Below are positions 34,701 through 48,071 of a stretch of 64,000 bases of DNA, piece after piece. The DNA comes from Stichopus chloronotus (lineage: Eukaryota > Echinodermata > Holothuroidea > Aspidochirotida > Stichopodidae), in the NCBI GenBank assembly GCA_021234535.1, contig CM037842.1:28798189-28862188 (forward strand), given 5' to 3'. The notes beneath the pieces are model-generated. The model made no database searches. It had not been told where the DNA came from and worked only from the letters and a program-made list of their open reading frames with translations. Positions within the stretch are counted from its first letter, which is position 1. The number at the start of each line of letters is the position of its first letter. Position numbers and translations under genes: made by a program.

Positions 34701-37700
34701 TGCTACTGATTTCTATAACATATAACCTTGTTCACTGGTGACTGTTTCAAGGTCTCTTTTAATTTCACTAAAAAAGTGTTTCTTTATATAGGTCTTGTTC
34801 GGTTCTTGCTGAAAGGATTAAAACCTTTGAACCGATTGCCGAGGGACAATTCAGATACCTTTCTTTTAATGGTCTCTTCAGGAAGCAAAAAATATATATA
34901 GCTGAACCGTATATAAGTTTTACATATTTAAGGAATTGTTACAAAGATTTTTAAATTAATATAGCTGTTTGAATTTTTACCAGAGTGTCCAGACTTGATT
35001 TTTTTATTGTCTTTGTTAATTTTCTTAGACTTGGAGGAAGGGACAAGTCTTTCTGAATATCCTCTTGTATCCATTGGAGACAAAAGCCTGTTGTGTGAAG
35101 ATCTGGAAGGTAGTAATTCCAAATGCAGAGGACTATTGATCTGTTATGGAGACTTATTCGGATGTAAATGCGCCGCAGGCTGGATGGGGAATAATTGTGA
35201 CGAACGTAAGCTTTATAATGATATAATGACCATATCGTACTATATGAAAATCATATACAAAACATACGTAATTAGCTCACACCAGGCGGGACAGGAAATA
35301 CCTGTAATCAACGGAACTTATAGTGTGACGTCATGATTTAATATCGCACTATAGGGCATCATACACACACATTTGAGATCTCCGAACAGGGTGGACTGGA
35401 AATACGTGTGACCAGCATAAGTTATACTGTGACTAATTCATGCTTAATATCAAGTAGTCAGGCAGCGTAGAGAATTAATGTGGACAACTGGACAAAAGCG
35501 CCAAAGGTTTTTGGTAACTCTGTAGGTCAAATACAATTTGGATTGGCTGTCACAATTTGAGCGCACACTTCAGAAATTGGAGGGCGCTTCTCAAAATGGT
35601 GGTTAAAATCATGAAATGTTAGGATTTTTAGTCTAACTGGGTCCTTCAAGTCACTTCTCTTATTCACGCAAGATGTAAGAGTGTACAGGCAAAGAATATT
35701 CACACATGTACATAGTATACATTCCAACATGAGGGTGCTTTTCAAAATTATAACTAGTGTTATCATTCGATATATCAACTGTGATTCCCTGTGCAGTTGA
35801 ATTGAAACGTGACCTAAAACAAGGGCGGCAAAAGCAAGGGACCAAGGGAATCAGTTTCACAATAACCAAGCCATTAGAGAAATTTGTGAAAATAATCTTT
35901 TAAAGGTGAACTTTTTGACGAGTAAGGTGTATTTTGCCATGCGGAATAACGGGAAAAAGCTCGTCCCTTATGACTGTATGACTCCACATTTCCTTACGCT
36001 TTGAGATACGATTTTACGTCTGCTTTGTTGCAAAAAATTGTATCCACCCACCGACCACTCACGTTTCTTCTGTACCGTAAAGGAATCTTGACAACACTTC
36101 TCATCTACAGCTTTTGCAAGAATCGTCAACTTAAGAGCCTCTGTTTAATAACATAACTGACGTGACTGCTATACCTGAGTACTTTTCCCTGGATACTCAC
36201 TTCTAATAATCGCACATACACAACTCAATACATGATCTATGTTCAGTAGGCTCCTTGGCATATACATCTACCACCACACCCACTGCTCTTGCACTCACAC
36301 TCAACAGGTTCACTGAACGTGATATGGTGTTATAAGTTGAGTATTCCACACTCTACCCCAATGTCTCTACACAGTCTAATACATCCAAAAGAGATGATAT
36401 GTCTTGATCAAACTCCAAAAATTACTAAACTTAAAAAAATTACCTCCTCAGTGTGATGAAGCCAATGCCCTTCTACAGAAGTGGTGAAGACACTGTCTTG
36501 TGAAACGTGACTAGACCATGTCATGTCTTTAAAGTTTTACTATAGAGGGCTCTAGCATCTTTGTCATTGCAACCGTTATTTCCCTGGAGGAGAGATAGTT
36601 GGGAAGTATGAGAACACATACTTATTCCCTTTTGAAGTGAATCTATTCACACTCAAAACGAAGAGAATAAACTCATTTGTTATAACTCTCCTGGTCCCTC
36701 CCCTGCTTCCCCAGGACACCTAACCTTCACAACCAAACCACTCTCACCTTCAATTAATCCTGATGATTGTGGTATGTACATGTCGTGTTCCAAACCTATT
36801 TTTGGTACTCCAAAAGATTTCTTGTTCCTAGAATACACTCATGTATCGGTTTATGTCAGACTTTTTGAAAATCGCCCTTTATTGGCCATGGAGGTTGGAC
36901 AAATTTTGGCAGCCCTTCCAGTTTGAACACGTATGCCCCAATGTGTAGCTATGATGTCTCACTAACACTACAAGAGCATCATACACGCAATTGTGATCAA
37001 CTCGTTGCCACATATCAGACGAACCTGCCAACATTTCTAAAAGAAAACGCGTCTATGAAAAGGAAACGCAAAATTGAATATTAGTTGATTTTTGTTATCC
37101 AAATCGCCTTTTGCATGGGTAATGAAGAACAACCCTTGAACTTTGTACCGAATTCTCGTGAAGTGAATGCAGTGGACCAAAAGTTATTTCAGAGCCGTTG
37201 CTAGGATTTTTCCAGTGAGGAGAAGGGGGAAAGATATGAAATTTTCCCCACCTTTTTAAGGTTACATGGGTCCAGCTTGATCTTAAAACTAATGGTAAAA
37301 TCTTGACCCATGGAAAAGGTATTACAGTTTCCCCAAATTTCTTGAATTTTCCGAGATTTTTCCAAATTTTTGTCCAGGAGGAACAAGTTGCCCTCTGACC
37401 CCATTATATGCGCCACTGCTTTACCTGTAACGTCATCTTAAACGCTCTGATAACAAAAAAAATGAGAGATGAAATAATATTGTGTCAAACATTTCGCAAG
37501 TACTGATGTTGGTAGATTACTAAATTTGAAATCTTTTTGAGAAGAATCGAAGGAGAAGTAAGATGAACAGTCATTGCTTTAGTGCACCTACGTGTGAAGC
37601 TCCAAGTTCAGTTGGATCATCAGATTAAAATAAATCAGCCTGGGCGTTACATATCCCACCTGACCTTGATATTGCCTGGGGAAAGTTTTCACTGTGTAAC

Positions 37701-38262
37701 ATTACTAGATAGGTTCCCATTAAAGTACACAAGGGAATCATGTGTAACCCATAAACAGGATCGTCACTGAGGATGGGTAAATAGATTTTGATTTGAAATT
37801 TGACATCAAGAAAAACTTTCAGTGTATGAGGGTACTCTTTGAAACGGTTGCTGAATCCTTATATCATCTTGTGGTGTCTAAGGGTAGACACTGATAGACT
37901 TCGGTGTTCATTGGGAGTGTACCCGTGCGCTGATTTTAAGGCGGGAGTGAATTAAGTCCAATAACAAGACAAAAAGAAAATGTGATAAATAGTTCGGAAT
38001 TATTGCGAATAAGCACATTAGGGCATATCCACTAACAACAGCTCAGACTTTGAAGGTATCATCTTTTTACGTAACTGTTACGTCATTGTGTCTCAGTCTG
38101 ATTCTTAATATTTTTCTCGCAGCATGTCACAAAGGATTTTGGGGACAAGACTGCTCTCAACGATGTCCAACGTTTTACCTTGACTGCGATCGTTTTCGAG
38201 GTCCAATTATCGAAATTGATGAATCTGAATTAAACCATGGCTCTGGTGATGGCCCATGGTAA
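28723..38262 (+). CDS. Tie-like ectodomain gene, copy B (six exons, about 368 residues, no kinase)
   Basis: Joined exons: 28723-28777, 30427-30759, 31032-31277, 32366-32521, 35029-35205, 38123-38262, total 1107 nt with every internal boundary in phase 1 and GT-AG ends. Predicted product: signal peptide (1-18), Ig-like 1 (19-129), Ig-like 2 (130-211), EGF-like 1 (212-263), EGF-like 2 (264-322), truncated EGF-like 3 and a short tail ending GSGDGPW (323-368). The domain order and motifs (DGVYTISRGG, GCKCAAGWMGNNC, CHKGFWGQDC, CDRFRG) follow the N-terminal half of Tie receptors. No transmembrane or tyrosine kinase segment is found downstream, so a secreted ligand-binding or decoy protein is inferred. 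Alternatively, exon 6 could splice on to unseen exons at its GGTAA. It is the intact member of a tandem family (A, B, partial C). Confidence 0.65.
28764..28980 (+). repeat. Four tandem 55-bp units beginning at the exon 1 donor region
   Basis: Units start at 28764, 28819, 28874 and about 28929 with CTTAATGACATTTGG or variants and end with GGATACACATA-type sequence. The first unit contains the exon 1 end and its working GTAAGC. In the others the donor is decayed to ATAAGT, CTAGT and TTAGT. Confidence 0.8.
28981..30426 (+). other. Copy B intron 1
   Basis: No repeat of note apart from an A run near 30181-30192. Ends with TTTTTTCTGACAG, the same acceptor as copy A. Confidence 0.5.
30427..30759 (+). 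CDS. Copy B exon 2: Ig-like domain 1
   Basis: 333 nt. Opens with a split codon then LIVPQPCFGQDFFMVS. Cysteines PCFG and WGCLMK are conserved with copy A, as are VDVVKSQSH and YTFVKRES. The donor is GTAAGC, as in copy A. The following intron (30760-31031) is also clearly similar to that of copy A, so the duplication included introns. Confidence 0.75.
31032..31277 (+). CDS. Copy B exon 3: Ig-like domain 2
   Basis: 246 nt, acceptor CCCCACAG, donor GTAAGA. Encodes EILNTRGVFTKTVYPPTTEY, SPGCRRFKWYKG, EEYDGVYTISRGG and ends with VRVIIA-type strand (here IRVIIA). The Ig F-strand signature lacks the usual Cys, as in Tie Ig2. Very similar to copy A. Confidence 0.8.
31278..32365 (+). other. Copy B intron 3
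   Basis: No recognised feature; an open frame at 31318-31593 has no domain. Confidence 0.5.
32366..32521 (+). CDS. Copy B exon 4: EGF-like 1
   Basis: 156 nt, acceptor CTATTAG, donor GTAAGA. Reads in phase 1 as CPRDSYYNTTTSSC, KTRSIRCLNGGV, FEDRCICPMLFFG and NGQNCVY. Cysteine order fits an EGF module with a loop insert. The NTT and following Ser/Thr residues hold a possible N-glycosylation site. It is the intact counterpart of copy A's frameshifted exon. Confidence 0.8.
32645..32840. repeat. Degenerate GACTTG / GACTCGAGTC repeat
   Basis: Irregular array of GACTTGACTTG, TGACTCGAGTC and GTCGACTCGAGTC with several perfect palindromes (ACTCGAGT). Lies in copy B intron 4. Confidence 0.8.
32841..35028 (+). 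other. Rest of copy B intron 4
   Basis: Includes a C run at 33497-33514 and a T run near 33903-33918. One frame after an acceptor-like TATCCTCAG (33200) reads DDDGTLPLELKVSS for about 67 codons to 33401, but there is no matching exon in copy A and no domain, so it is not called. Confidence 0.5.
35029..35205 (+). CDS. Copy B exon 5: EGF-like 2
   Basis: 177 nt, acceptor TTTCTTAG, donor GTAAGC. Encodes LEEGTSLSEYPLVSIGDKS, LLCEDLEGSNSKCRGLLIC and GCKCAAGWMGNNCDE. Cysteine spacing matches EGF-like 2 of Tie. It is more similar to unit C (39041) than to copy A (15619). Confidence 0.85.
35206..35450 (+). repeat. Two decayed tandem copies of the exon 5 end
   Basis: At about 35283-35345 and 35385-35450 the sequence again shows GG(C/T)GG-AC-GGAAATA-C-TGT-A-CA-C, then a decayed donor (GAACTTA, CATAAGTTA), TGTGAC, and TTTAATATC or CTTAATATC. 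The first includes a perfect TGACGTCA at 35326-35333. The same arrangement exists in copy A. Confidence 0.55.
35451..38122 (+). other. Rest of copy B intron 5
   Basis: No gene. The corresponding intron of unit C is only about 430 bp, so most of this is inserted sequence. Ends with the acceptor TTTTTCTCGCAG. Confidence 0.5.
38123..38262 (+). CDS. Copy B exon 6: truncated EGF-like 3 and C-terminus
   Basis: 140 nt. Encodes CHKGFWGQDCSQRCPTFYLD, CDRFRGPIIEIDESEL, NHGSGDGPW and TAA (38260-38262). The acidic residues and short Gly/Ser tail replace the rest of the Tie receptor. The codon before the stop is TGG, so TGGTAA also reads as a donor G/GTAACT. Confidence 0.75.
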
Positions 38263-39040
<778 letters not shown>

Positions 39041-39217
39041 ATCTGGTGGAAGGGAGTAGTCCGTCTGAATATCCTCTTGCTTCCACTGGAGACAAAAGTG
39101 TGTTGTGTGAAGATCTGGAAGGTAGTAATACCAAATGTAGAGGACTGTTGATCTGTTATGGAGACTTATTCGGATGTAAGTGCGCGGCAGGCTGGATGGG
39201 GAATAACTGTGATCAAC
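39041..39217 (+). CDS. Unit C: EGF-like 2 exon (third copy)
   Basis: 177 nt, acceptor TATTTTTTAG, donor GTAAGT. Encodes LVEGSSPSEYPLASTGDKSV, LCEDLEGSNTKCRGLLIC and GCKCAAGWMGNNCDQ. Phase 1 at both ends, so it could be used instead of copy B exon 5 (35029). The intron start contains TGACGTCATGGTTTCATATC (39237-39256), as in A and B. Confidence 0.75.
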
Positions 39218-39650
39218 GTAAGTTACAGGCCTATTGTGACGTCATGGTTTCATATCACATCACTCACATACAAGTCGACATTACAAATGTACTGTGGACT
39301 TCATTGACGTTTGCTTTCTGGTTGCTCCCTGAACCCCACCCTTAATAATACATTCTCTATTGTTGTTTTTCTGTGGACTTGAGAAATCTTTGAAAATTCT
39401 GTCCGAGGACCTGAAATTCTTTTGTTTATGTCCTAGGAAAGTATTAAATTTGGGGACAGCATATTCCAGACAAAAGTTGACGACTATTTGAGGCTCTTTT
39501 TATGACAGTTTTGATCGACTGAAACAGGATGAAAATTGGCAGACTGTCTGGTATATTCACTAGCTTCTAACCAGATTTTGAAAGTATCGACTATCTACGT
39601 AACTACTACGCCATCATGACTACGCTTTATTCTTGATATCTCTCTCACAG

Positions 39651-39790
39651 CGTGTCACAAAGGACTTTGGGGACAGGACTGCTCTCAACGCTGTCCATTT
39701 TTTCAATTTGATTGCGATCGTTTTCGAGGTCCATTTCTGGTAATCGATGAATCTGACTTAGGCTCTGGTTCTGGTGACGTCTCATCGTAA
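39651..39790 (+). CDS. Unit C: truncated EGF-like 3 and C-terminus
   Basis: 140 nt, acceptor TCTCTCACAG. Encodes CHKGLWGQDCSQRCPFFQFD, CDRFRGPFLVIDESDL, GSGSGDVSS and TAA. Exactly the length of copy B exon 6. Together with 39041-39217 it forms either a truncated third gene or an alternative terminal cassette for copy B. Confidence 0.75.
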
Positions 39791-39872
39791 TTGTTGAAAA
39801 TAATGGCTACGCCCCAAATTTCTGGTTCTGGTTATGGCTCATGGTAACTGTTGCAAATGGCTACACTCAAGT
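39766..39872 (+). repeat. Tandem duplication of the coding tail and stop region of unit C
   Basis: TCTGGTTCTGGTGACGTCTC, TCGTAATTGTTG and AATGGCTAC recur about 57 bp later as TCTGGTTCTGGTTATGGCTC, TGGTAACTGTTG and AATGGCTAC. Both halves include the stop/donor-like GTAA. Confidence 0.85.
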
Positions 39873-42800
39873 TCATGTGGTGTTATTTTTTTCCCATGTT
39901 TCATGAAAACATACTATAACAACTTCAGCATGTGACTAAACATTCGCTGTATCACTTGAAGAGAGATTACACTCGGAATTGTTACTATGTCCTCCAAATG
40001 TTAATCAAATTGGACTATGGACATTTTAATATTGCATTAAAATGTAACAGCAGTGGAGAAATTGAGCATCTATATATTTAGTCAGCGACAGCGAGTCACT
40101 TGCAAAAACACGTCTAGACACATATATTTTAACGTATATCAAAGTATCTTAAAAATATATTCATTATATGAAATTAATCCTCGAAGTCAGGTTAACTCAA
40201 CTCGTTAAACATAAGTTGTAAAAAGTAACAGAAAAAGTATGGTCATACTTAAGCACATTTTATATTTCATTTGGTATGGTAACATCGTCCAGGAATAAAA
40301 AGTACAATTGGTTGGACACCCGTCGGATTAACAGAATCGACTGTAACATTCTATCGGCTGAAAAAGTTGAATAGAGGGCGCTCGCTTTTTAAAACACATT
40401 TCTTTGAGTTTCACTAATTGTGGCTACTGCTAAAGATCACAGTCCTTTAAATGGAACAAAAACCAGAAGAGCATACTACAGATGATTACTGTCTCCCAAC
40501 AAGCTGTTGGAAATTCTGAGTTACTGGAATTTGTCCACAAATATTTTTTTCAGGTTTTCTGGTCTCTGTCGAGTGCAATTTCATTCTACTACAACGCAGT
40601 TTGCCATTATATTTTTTTTTCTTCTTTTTTATTTACGATGGCCCTTAAAGAGAAATAGGTCGCTTTTTTACAAGGAAAAAAAATGGTACGTTTAAAACCA
40701 ATTCTTGTGTGCACACAATGATAGACTATTCAAAATGAGGCAGAATACTGACACAGCTTCTTTTCTTCTCACAGTTAAAAAAAATCAATTATTCCTGTTG
40801 CTCACAATTAATATGTTCACCTAAGATTCCAAAAATTACACGATTTATCTTACGTAACTCACCTTAATTTTTTCTTCGAGAATATGAAGCTTTTGCAGAT
40901 GTTTGGTGATGAGTCTGGGTGGTATAACAGCGATTATATAGTTGTTTTTGTTTGTAAGACTTGTTGGTGCATGTTAACGCCCTGTTTCCCTTTAACTCTT
41001 TCTGGTACACTAAACCTGTACTGTGAATCACTACAAGCGTGCACACTATTTACATACCCCCCACAAACGTGATTATAACCATAAATGTGATACCCACCAA
41101 ATATGTAATAATTTTAACCATAAATAATATAGCTACTATAAATGCAATGACTTTTAACCGTAAATGTAACGACTGACCCTTCCATACATGTCATATTTTT
41201 GAACTATATATTTCATAACCTGAGCCCCCCCCCCCCACCATAATTGTGATAAGTTTAAACAATGACAATAACAAATTCTCAAAACGCCAGCAATAAGAGT
41301 TAGTTGAATGCCGACTCCCATTTCAGTAGCTTACCTTTTTTTTAGTCTGCTTGTTCAGATCCAGGCAATTACGCTATGTTTCATCGCTTATTCATGCATT
41401 CTTGGGAAGAATCCTCAACTCCTATTAGCCAATTTACTGACTGTTTGGTGATCATTAAAAGAGTCAGTGGTCAATTAAAGAGTAAAATCATCGTCGAATA
41501 ATAACATCAAAGTAGATCGGCAGAGTTTTGTCGTCTGTTATCTTAACGCATAACAATTGACAGGTGGTATTTTTCTATGGCGCATAAATATTGCATGTTG
41601 TGATTCTTTTGTGCCTTTTTTGGGGGTTCGTTTTTAATAGATATGCGGATATTTACAAACTCAAATTTTCCTTTCGTTTTCGTCTTTTCTTTTTTAATCA
41701 AAATCTATATCACATCAATTTTGTATGTATGAACAAAGTAATGCTGGACCTGGATGTGTATTCAATGTATTATAAGGCGGTCCATCCATTGATACTGTCA
41801 TGGCTGGATTCACTTGCCCAGTGCGACCTCACGCGTCGCTTGTATTAAACCCCGATCGTGCATTATGCTAGGCTGGTAATGCATGCGACGCGGTCAAGCG
41901 TAATTACTCAACCTTTTATTACTGGAGTAGGTGTAAATATATATTAGTACCCAAAACTGGGGAGGCTATTCAGCAGCGACAACGTCTCTTCTCAAACCAA
42001 ACGTTACTTTAAAGTATATTCTAGGGATTAACCAATAATGGGATCGTGCCCATATCCACCGGTATCGGTAAAACATCTGAACGGCTACATGTGGATGTCG
42101 ATGTTTCCCGGATGTTACAGGGGAAGTATTAATCCGTGAACAAAGATAGCAATTAAGAGATGCCCTATGGCGGAAAGTTTACAACTAAAAAGGTAAAAAA
42201 AAATATGCCTGTAAATTGTGATTATCTTGGAATCGTGATAAGAACACGCCACTCCGCTACATCATGAATAGAATGAAACGTTTTTCAGGAGCAAACATGA
42301 TTGATAGCGAAAATATCAAATCGAATATATATAGGATAAAATAATCGGCCACCGGATCTGCAGACCGCGAAAAACTACATCGGTAAACTCCTAGTTTATT
42401 CCTTCGCAGTTTACATTCCAGCCTGCCTGTATTCCATCATAATCCGGAACGTTCATACAACGGATCAGTAACCCCAGGAAGTGTGCTTCGGTTCAAACAT
42501 ATACTGCACCCTTGCCTACATATATAGGGCCGGATAAACCTGGGGTAGCCTAAGCACAAACTAATGAGGTGGACCTTTGACTATTTAATTCTTCACGTCA
42601 CTACAGATGCTCAAGATACGCAGGAAAACGGTTGGTCACCCTCCTACACACGCATACATACACAGAGTAGAAACGAACTCTACAGATTTCTTACCTACAT
42701 GAAAGCATATTACCCTGTAGGTGATCTCCTCACATATATAACATTAATGTCATCATCACACTGACCATTGTAGTGATCCTCCTCCTTTGAAGTGTGACTT

Positions 42801-45800
42801 CTATGAATACCTTAAATCATAACCTTGAGTGCTTTTCATTACAGAATTACAATAATGTTATATTTTAGTTGATCCCTTTATCGGGGTGCAAGTATCCTTC
42901 TGGGACATGTTTAAATTGGCACTCTTGCACAGGCTGACTTAACACCTTATATTACTATGATCAAATAAGAATCTTTTACATAGTGATAAATTACACACTC
43001 TCAAAAATTTTCCTCTTACAGTCTTAATGTTCAGTACACACCAAAGTTACAGTGCCAGACAAACCCAGCTTTTACATTCATAACATCAGCGAAACTTTAT
43101 GCATAGACTATATAGGCCTACTAAAGCGACACATGCTTGCTAGTAAAATACCTTGGATGATGCTGGCCAGAACTAACATATGAATCGTTTAGCCTGCGAA
43201 CCAACCAATGAATGAGTGGTGCTGTGCCTCCAGGGCCTGTGTGACCGCGAGCCGTATCGGAACGTGAAAAGATTGAAACCTAAAAGTAAAATCCTTAAAA
43301 CAGAATCAATAATTTCGGTCATTTTTGTATTGATACTTGTCTAACTCCGCGCTTTCTTCATAGCTATAACCTAACACAATACTGTTTCTTCAACTAAAAC
43401 CAGTTCCTATAGTTCTGTAAGGTATATCCTCTGCATAACCTGTTTCGTTACATGGTACGCTCAGATTAGAAGTTAGGAAAGCGATATCATGAGTTACGAT
43501 TAACATTAAAACGCATACGCCACGACTGTACAACAGGAGAGAAGTGGCAGTATTCTGAAATGGTCTCTACTAATCATTGTCTACTATACAGCGAATGTCA
43601 TTTTTACTTATCCAGTAATCGTGATAACCTTAATGCATAACGCTTGATTGTTGTAACGGTGCATATCTTTCCTTTTACTTTCTTCTCTCCACCACTGAAA
43701 TTTCATAATATATCTCTCTTTTTTGGCCTTTAACCTCATTTTACATTAGAATGCCATACACATTTCTATCTACATATTGATTATGTGATATTTGTAAGTT
43801 AGACCCAGCGACCAAGCCCTATATTGGGCCCAAGTTGGGTTTTACTTCGGAAGGTTGGGCTTGGGCTGTGGTTGACCATTAACCATGAGTTCCAACTGAG
43901 GCCCAATTAGGTCAATGAGAGAGATAGGAGAGATGGCGCTGTCAACTCATTTCCGCCAAATTTGGAACCAGTTTATATTAACTGGGCTGAAGTAGCCAAA
44001 TTAGAGCTAAATGAAAACCCAGTGCACACAGATCGGGCCCCAATCGGTAACCATTTTGACCTCAATTCCCGCACAATTGTGGTGTGTTGGATAGATTTTG
44101 TAACCTAGGTAGTTCGAATTACACGGTGTTTTCTTTCGACCTTTTATCCCTTTACTGGATTAATGCCTCTTACCTATTCAACTAGCTAACCCTCTAACAA
44201 GCGATCTAACGTGCGAATTGAGTCACTGAACTTATGGCACTTTTGCAATCAGTATTGTCAATGTAATCTTAGACTAAATCTTGTGCGATCTATTTATTTA
44301 CCTTTCTCAGTAGGTGCTATGATTTTGCAAAATAACGTTAATTCCTGTTGACAGTTGATGTCCAAGAAATTCACGGAAGATTAGTGAAACTTATACGAAA
44401 TAACCTCAGCGTAAACACTACCTGAAGGAGACAAGTATACTCCTGGATGTACTAAATCTACCAGCAGCAATTTGTCCTTGAGTAAGACTAGGCCCCTATT
44501 TTAGAAGCAATTATACTCTCAGAAAAGTTAGTGTAATAGTTTATCATGAATACGCAATAATTACCACGAAGTCTAGAATCATGAATAAGTAATGTAGTGA
44601 TGGTTTTATTATTCTGTTACTTTTTTATTCACAACTTGTGTGTTGCCTGATAGGCGGGGTGTGCAGTTGATATTTGTATTTTTGGGTTTAACTTTCAGTT
44701 AAGTTTTAGTTGAAGTAAAAATACAGTTCATACCGTTCCGTTCATGTCGTTTTTAACTTTGTTTATTCTGTGTTTGACTTCTGTTTGTTCACCCACGTGA
44801 CTTATTTCTTTGTTAGTTTCTCCCGTGCTGAAAGAGGATCTATCTCATCAATCGGTAATTGTAAGGAAACATTTCCAAATTGACTGAAAAGTTGTTTTTT
44901 TTTTTTCTATAACCATGATTGCTCAAATAAATCATGTTTATAACTGACCTACAGTTGCGAAGTCATCTCACTCATGAGCAGTGTTGCTTCTCAGTAACAG
45001 TTCTGCAGTACATAGATTTTCTCCGGGATTAGTGTATGCTCAGTGGTAGTATGCATATAACTTGCATATTACCTTAGGTATCGGCGCCCAAAGGTATTCA
45101 GGTGTATAAACTATACATAATCATTAGCCCATTCTTTAGTGTGTGTTGTAATAAACACTCTCCTACAGACATCTTAATTGCACCTAAAGACTACCCCTGT
45201 GGAACGACTGACTCTTTACCCCCCCCCCCAAAAAAAAAAAAAATAATGTACTAACATTTTATAGTTTTAACCAGGATTTTTATTTCTGCAAGTAGGCCTA
45301 ATCTTCTCGACGAACACACTGTTTTTATAGAAATTGACTTTTGTCTGTATGGTTTGTTGAGAAGTCTGGTACCGGTGACGTCATAAATCACTCAAGCTAT
45401 ACATACACACGGACATTTAAAGATTCATCATACTTCAACTCAAGGGTGCAGTATTACTTTCTAAATTAGCAAATTCACGAAATACTGCCAACGTCTTTAG
45501 TTAGCAATGGGTATCACTAAAGTATTATAGCTGGTACCACCAACGGGTGTTATATTCATTTCAACAAAACTGGGCTATCCTTAAACAAAATGCCAACGTT
45601 AAGTGACCAATAAAAAAATAGCCTCTCTTTTCATGGTGGTTAATTTTACATAGTAAAACAGAAACTACCTGTCGTTCAGTTGAAGAAAATCGTGGGTATA
45701 AATTAACAAGAGCAATCCTTTGGTTACATTATTCTGTGACCTTGAAATTCACTTGATCCGCTATCTTTAATTTTATCTGGTTTGACTTGTAAGACTCTAA

Positions 45801-48071
45801 AAAGTTAATTGCCTTGACCAGTGACAGTTGAATAACTTGGTTAAGCAACAGAATCTAAACATTTACAAACTCTAATATGAAGTTTTTTTTAGCGTTTAAA
45901 TGCTCACAATGAAGCATTGTGTTGTCCAATTGGTTATTAGGTCTAAAAAGAAAAATAACTAGCCACTATTTGTTTATCGACTGAGATAGAAGACGTAAAT
46001 TTACGTCAACATGTAAAGGTCATACGTAGGGTGTGAATTAACACACTGGTCTTGCACGACAGATTCTACAACAGATTTTAAGATGGGCTATTAGTCATTT
46101 AGCTGACTCGTCATCCTATTGCCAACGTGAAAATTATCTTGACGTCCGATCACCACAAAACTGATACTCAACTATAAGACAATCAAATCTTACTCGGAGA
46201 AAGGTATATATATGTATGTACATATATATATAATATATATTTATAATATATATATACCATCCTAGAACTGAGAGGTTTTGAAGAATATTTCCACTTGATC
46301 TACCTACTTATTTATCTACTGGTTTACCTACTACAAGTCAACTTTGTAGTGTACTTATTGAGTGCACAATACTCCATGCTTCATCGCCTGATGTCACGTC
46401 CGCCTAGCCTACACTCTCTTTACATTCGCAGCCCTTGTCACATTCCACCATTCTGGAACACTGCTTCATCTATCATCCCCATTGCTGAGGCTAAAGTTAA
46501 TCGCCAGTCGTATTCCACGCCGTCTCTAGTCATACCAGCCCTGTGGTCGCGTAAGTAAGCACTAGCCATTACATGAGCACTGCAGTAAAGTTCAAAAGGT
46601 CAAGGCCCAGAACTGTGTTAGCAGATACCAACCAGATAGTTAAGTCTAGTTGTTAAGTTGTAATTAATTGATCACCTTTATCATTTCAGTCTAGTCAAAC
46701 TTGACCATTGTAATCGAAATCTGTCTGAACCTGGAGTCTGAAAGAGTATTTATATTCTAATCGAAACTTAAATCAACACTCTTGTTCCATGTATCGTCTA
46801 TTTGGGTACATTTTTATTAGCATTCCTTTCTGTCGCCATTCCGTGACAATAAATACTGAGAAGTTAAGATATTGCTATTAGATTATACTCACATATATTT
46901 ATCACATAGATACATCCTTCAAGGTTATCCACCTAATTTATGTAGGGTATCGGTATGGGTACATTTTTTTTTTTTTTCAGATTCATAATATAAATTTGCA
47001 CAGATATGCGGTGTCCTTTAAGGTTAGGCTACCCATGTACCCTACCAAACCACATTCACATCTTCTTTCTGATTATACCTAGAAACATACACACCCCCTT
47101 TTAAAACGACCCATCTTACATATACTGCATAGATATTTTCATGCGATATCCTTAATTGCAACCTTTATTTGCTGTTTACTCTTCTCTATATTATTAAATA
47201 GTGGTAGGCCTTTATCTGTTATGAAACTCGTGTTCTTTCCTTCTCAGGTCTAAGACTACAGGAAGTCTAATCACAACTCCCTGGTTTGATTGAGTATCGT
47301 CTACCATCTGTTGACGGTAACACAGTAACATAGTTTTCATGGCGGCTAATAGACTTTCACAGTGCTGAATATCAAACACTTTACCTTCAGATGATGAGGA
47401 CATCTAAATACTTTTAAGCCAAAGCTCCTACGGTTGCAATCTGAGTGATAGCATACTTCAACTGAAGTTGCACACTTCAGTAAAACACTGCAAACCACAG
47501 CACCACGAAAACTGCCTAGAATGAAATGGTTAGGGCTAGACAATTCAGAGTGTTGGTTAAACGGTAACTATCTGTTTGTTACAAACATACTGCGTCACAT
47601 TTAACTGCGAAAAGTATTACTCAACATAAAGAAATTCATATGATTATAACTGGGCAAAACTTCACAATAAAAAGTTCACTTTCTTCCATTTTCACCCATC
47701 CTCACTGACACTTTCTGATTAAGTCAAAGGTAAGGTCCCATACCCTGAACTACAGCATGAGTAACATTTCAACAACAATTACAAAACATCAAGCAACATC
47801 AAATATCGGCTCAAAAAAAGTCCTTGTTTTGTAACAGAACAATAAGAGACCAGAGAGTAGGGATGGAGCCCTTTCACCTCCTTAAGTTTCAAGCTTTATC
47901 ATTCAATTTTTTTTTCAACTGTGGCTTTTCTTTTCAACTGTGGCTGACATTTCTGTTTAGTTTTGTTAGCCTCATGACACTAAATACAGAGCCATTTTTT
48001 TTCTTTCTTAACTTCAAGTCAACTACCACTTGTAAACGAGGGAACTCAGGGGTGGGAGTGGATGGTGATAT
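39873..48071. other. Long stretch without a supported gene
   Basis: 40270-40550 is duplicated from downstream of copy B. 43800-44060 is a degenerate repeat rich in GGGCCCAA and TTGGGC palindromes. 46205-46258 is an alternating TA tract. C/A homopolymers lie at about 41226 and 45221-45242, and a T run at about 46966-46979. A CRE-like GGTGACGTCATAAATC is at about 45375. No kinase, fibronectin III or membrane exon that would extend the Tie-like genes was recognised here. Confidence 0.5.

Noticed and set aside
46295..46558. 87-codon plus-strand frame ending at a possible donor
   Set aside because: No family recognised; the hydrophobic start stems from a CTA-rich stretch, and no partner exon was found.
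39873..47999. Search for tyrosine kinase, fibronectin III or membrane exons completing a Tie receptor
   Set aside because: No HRD, DFG, GxGxxG-type or membrane segment in a splice-compatible frame was recognised.
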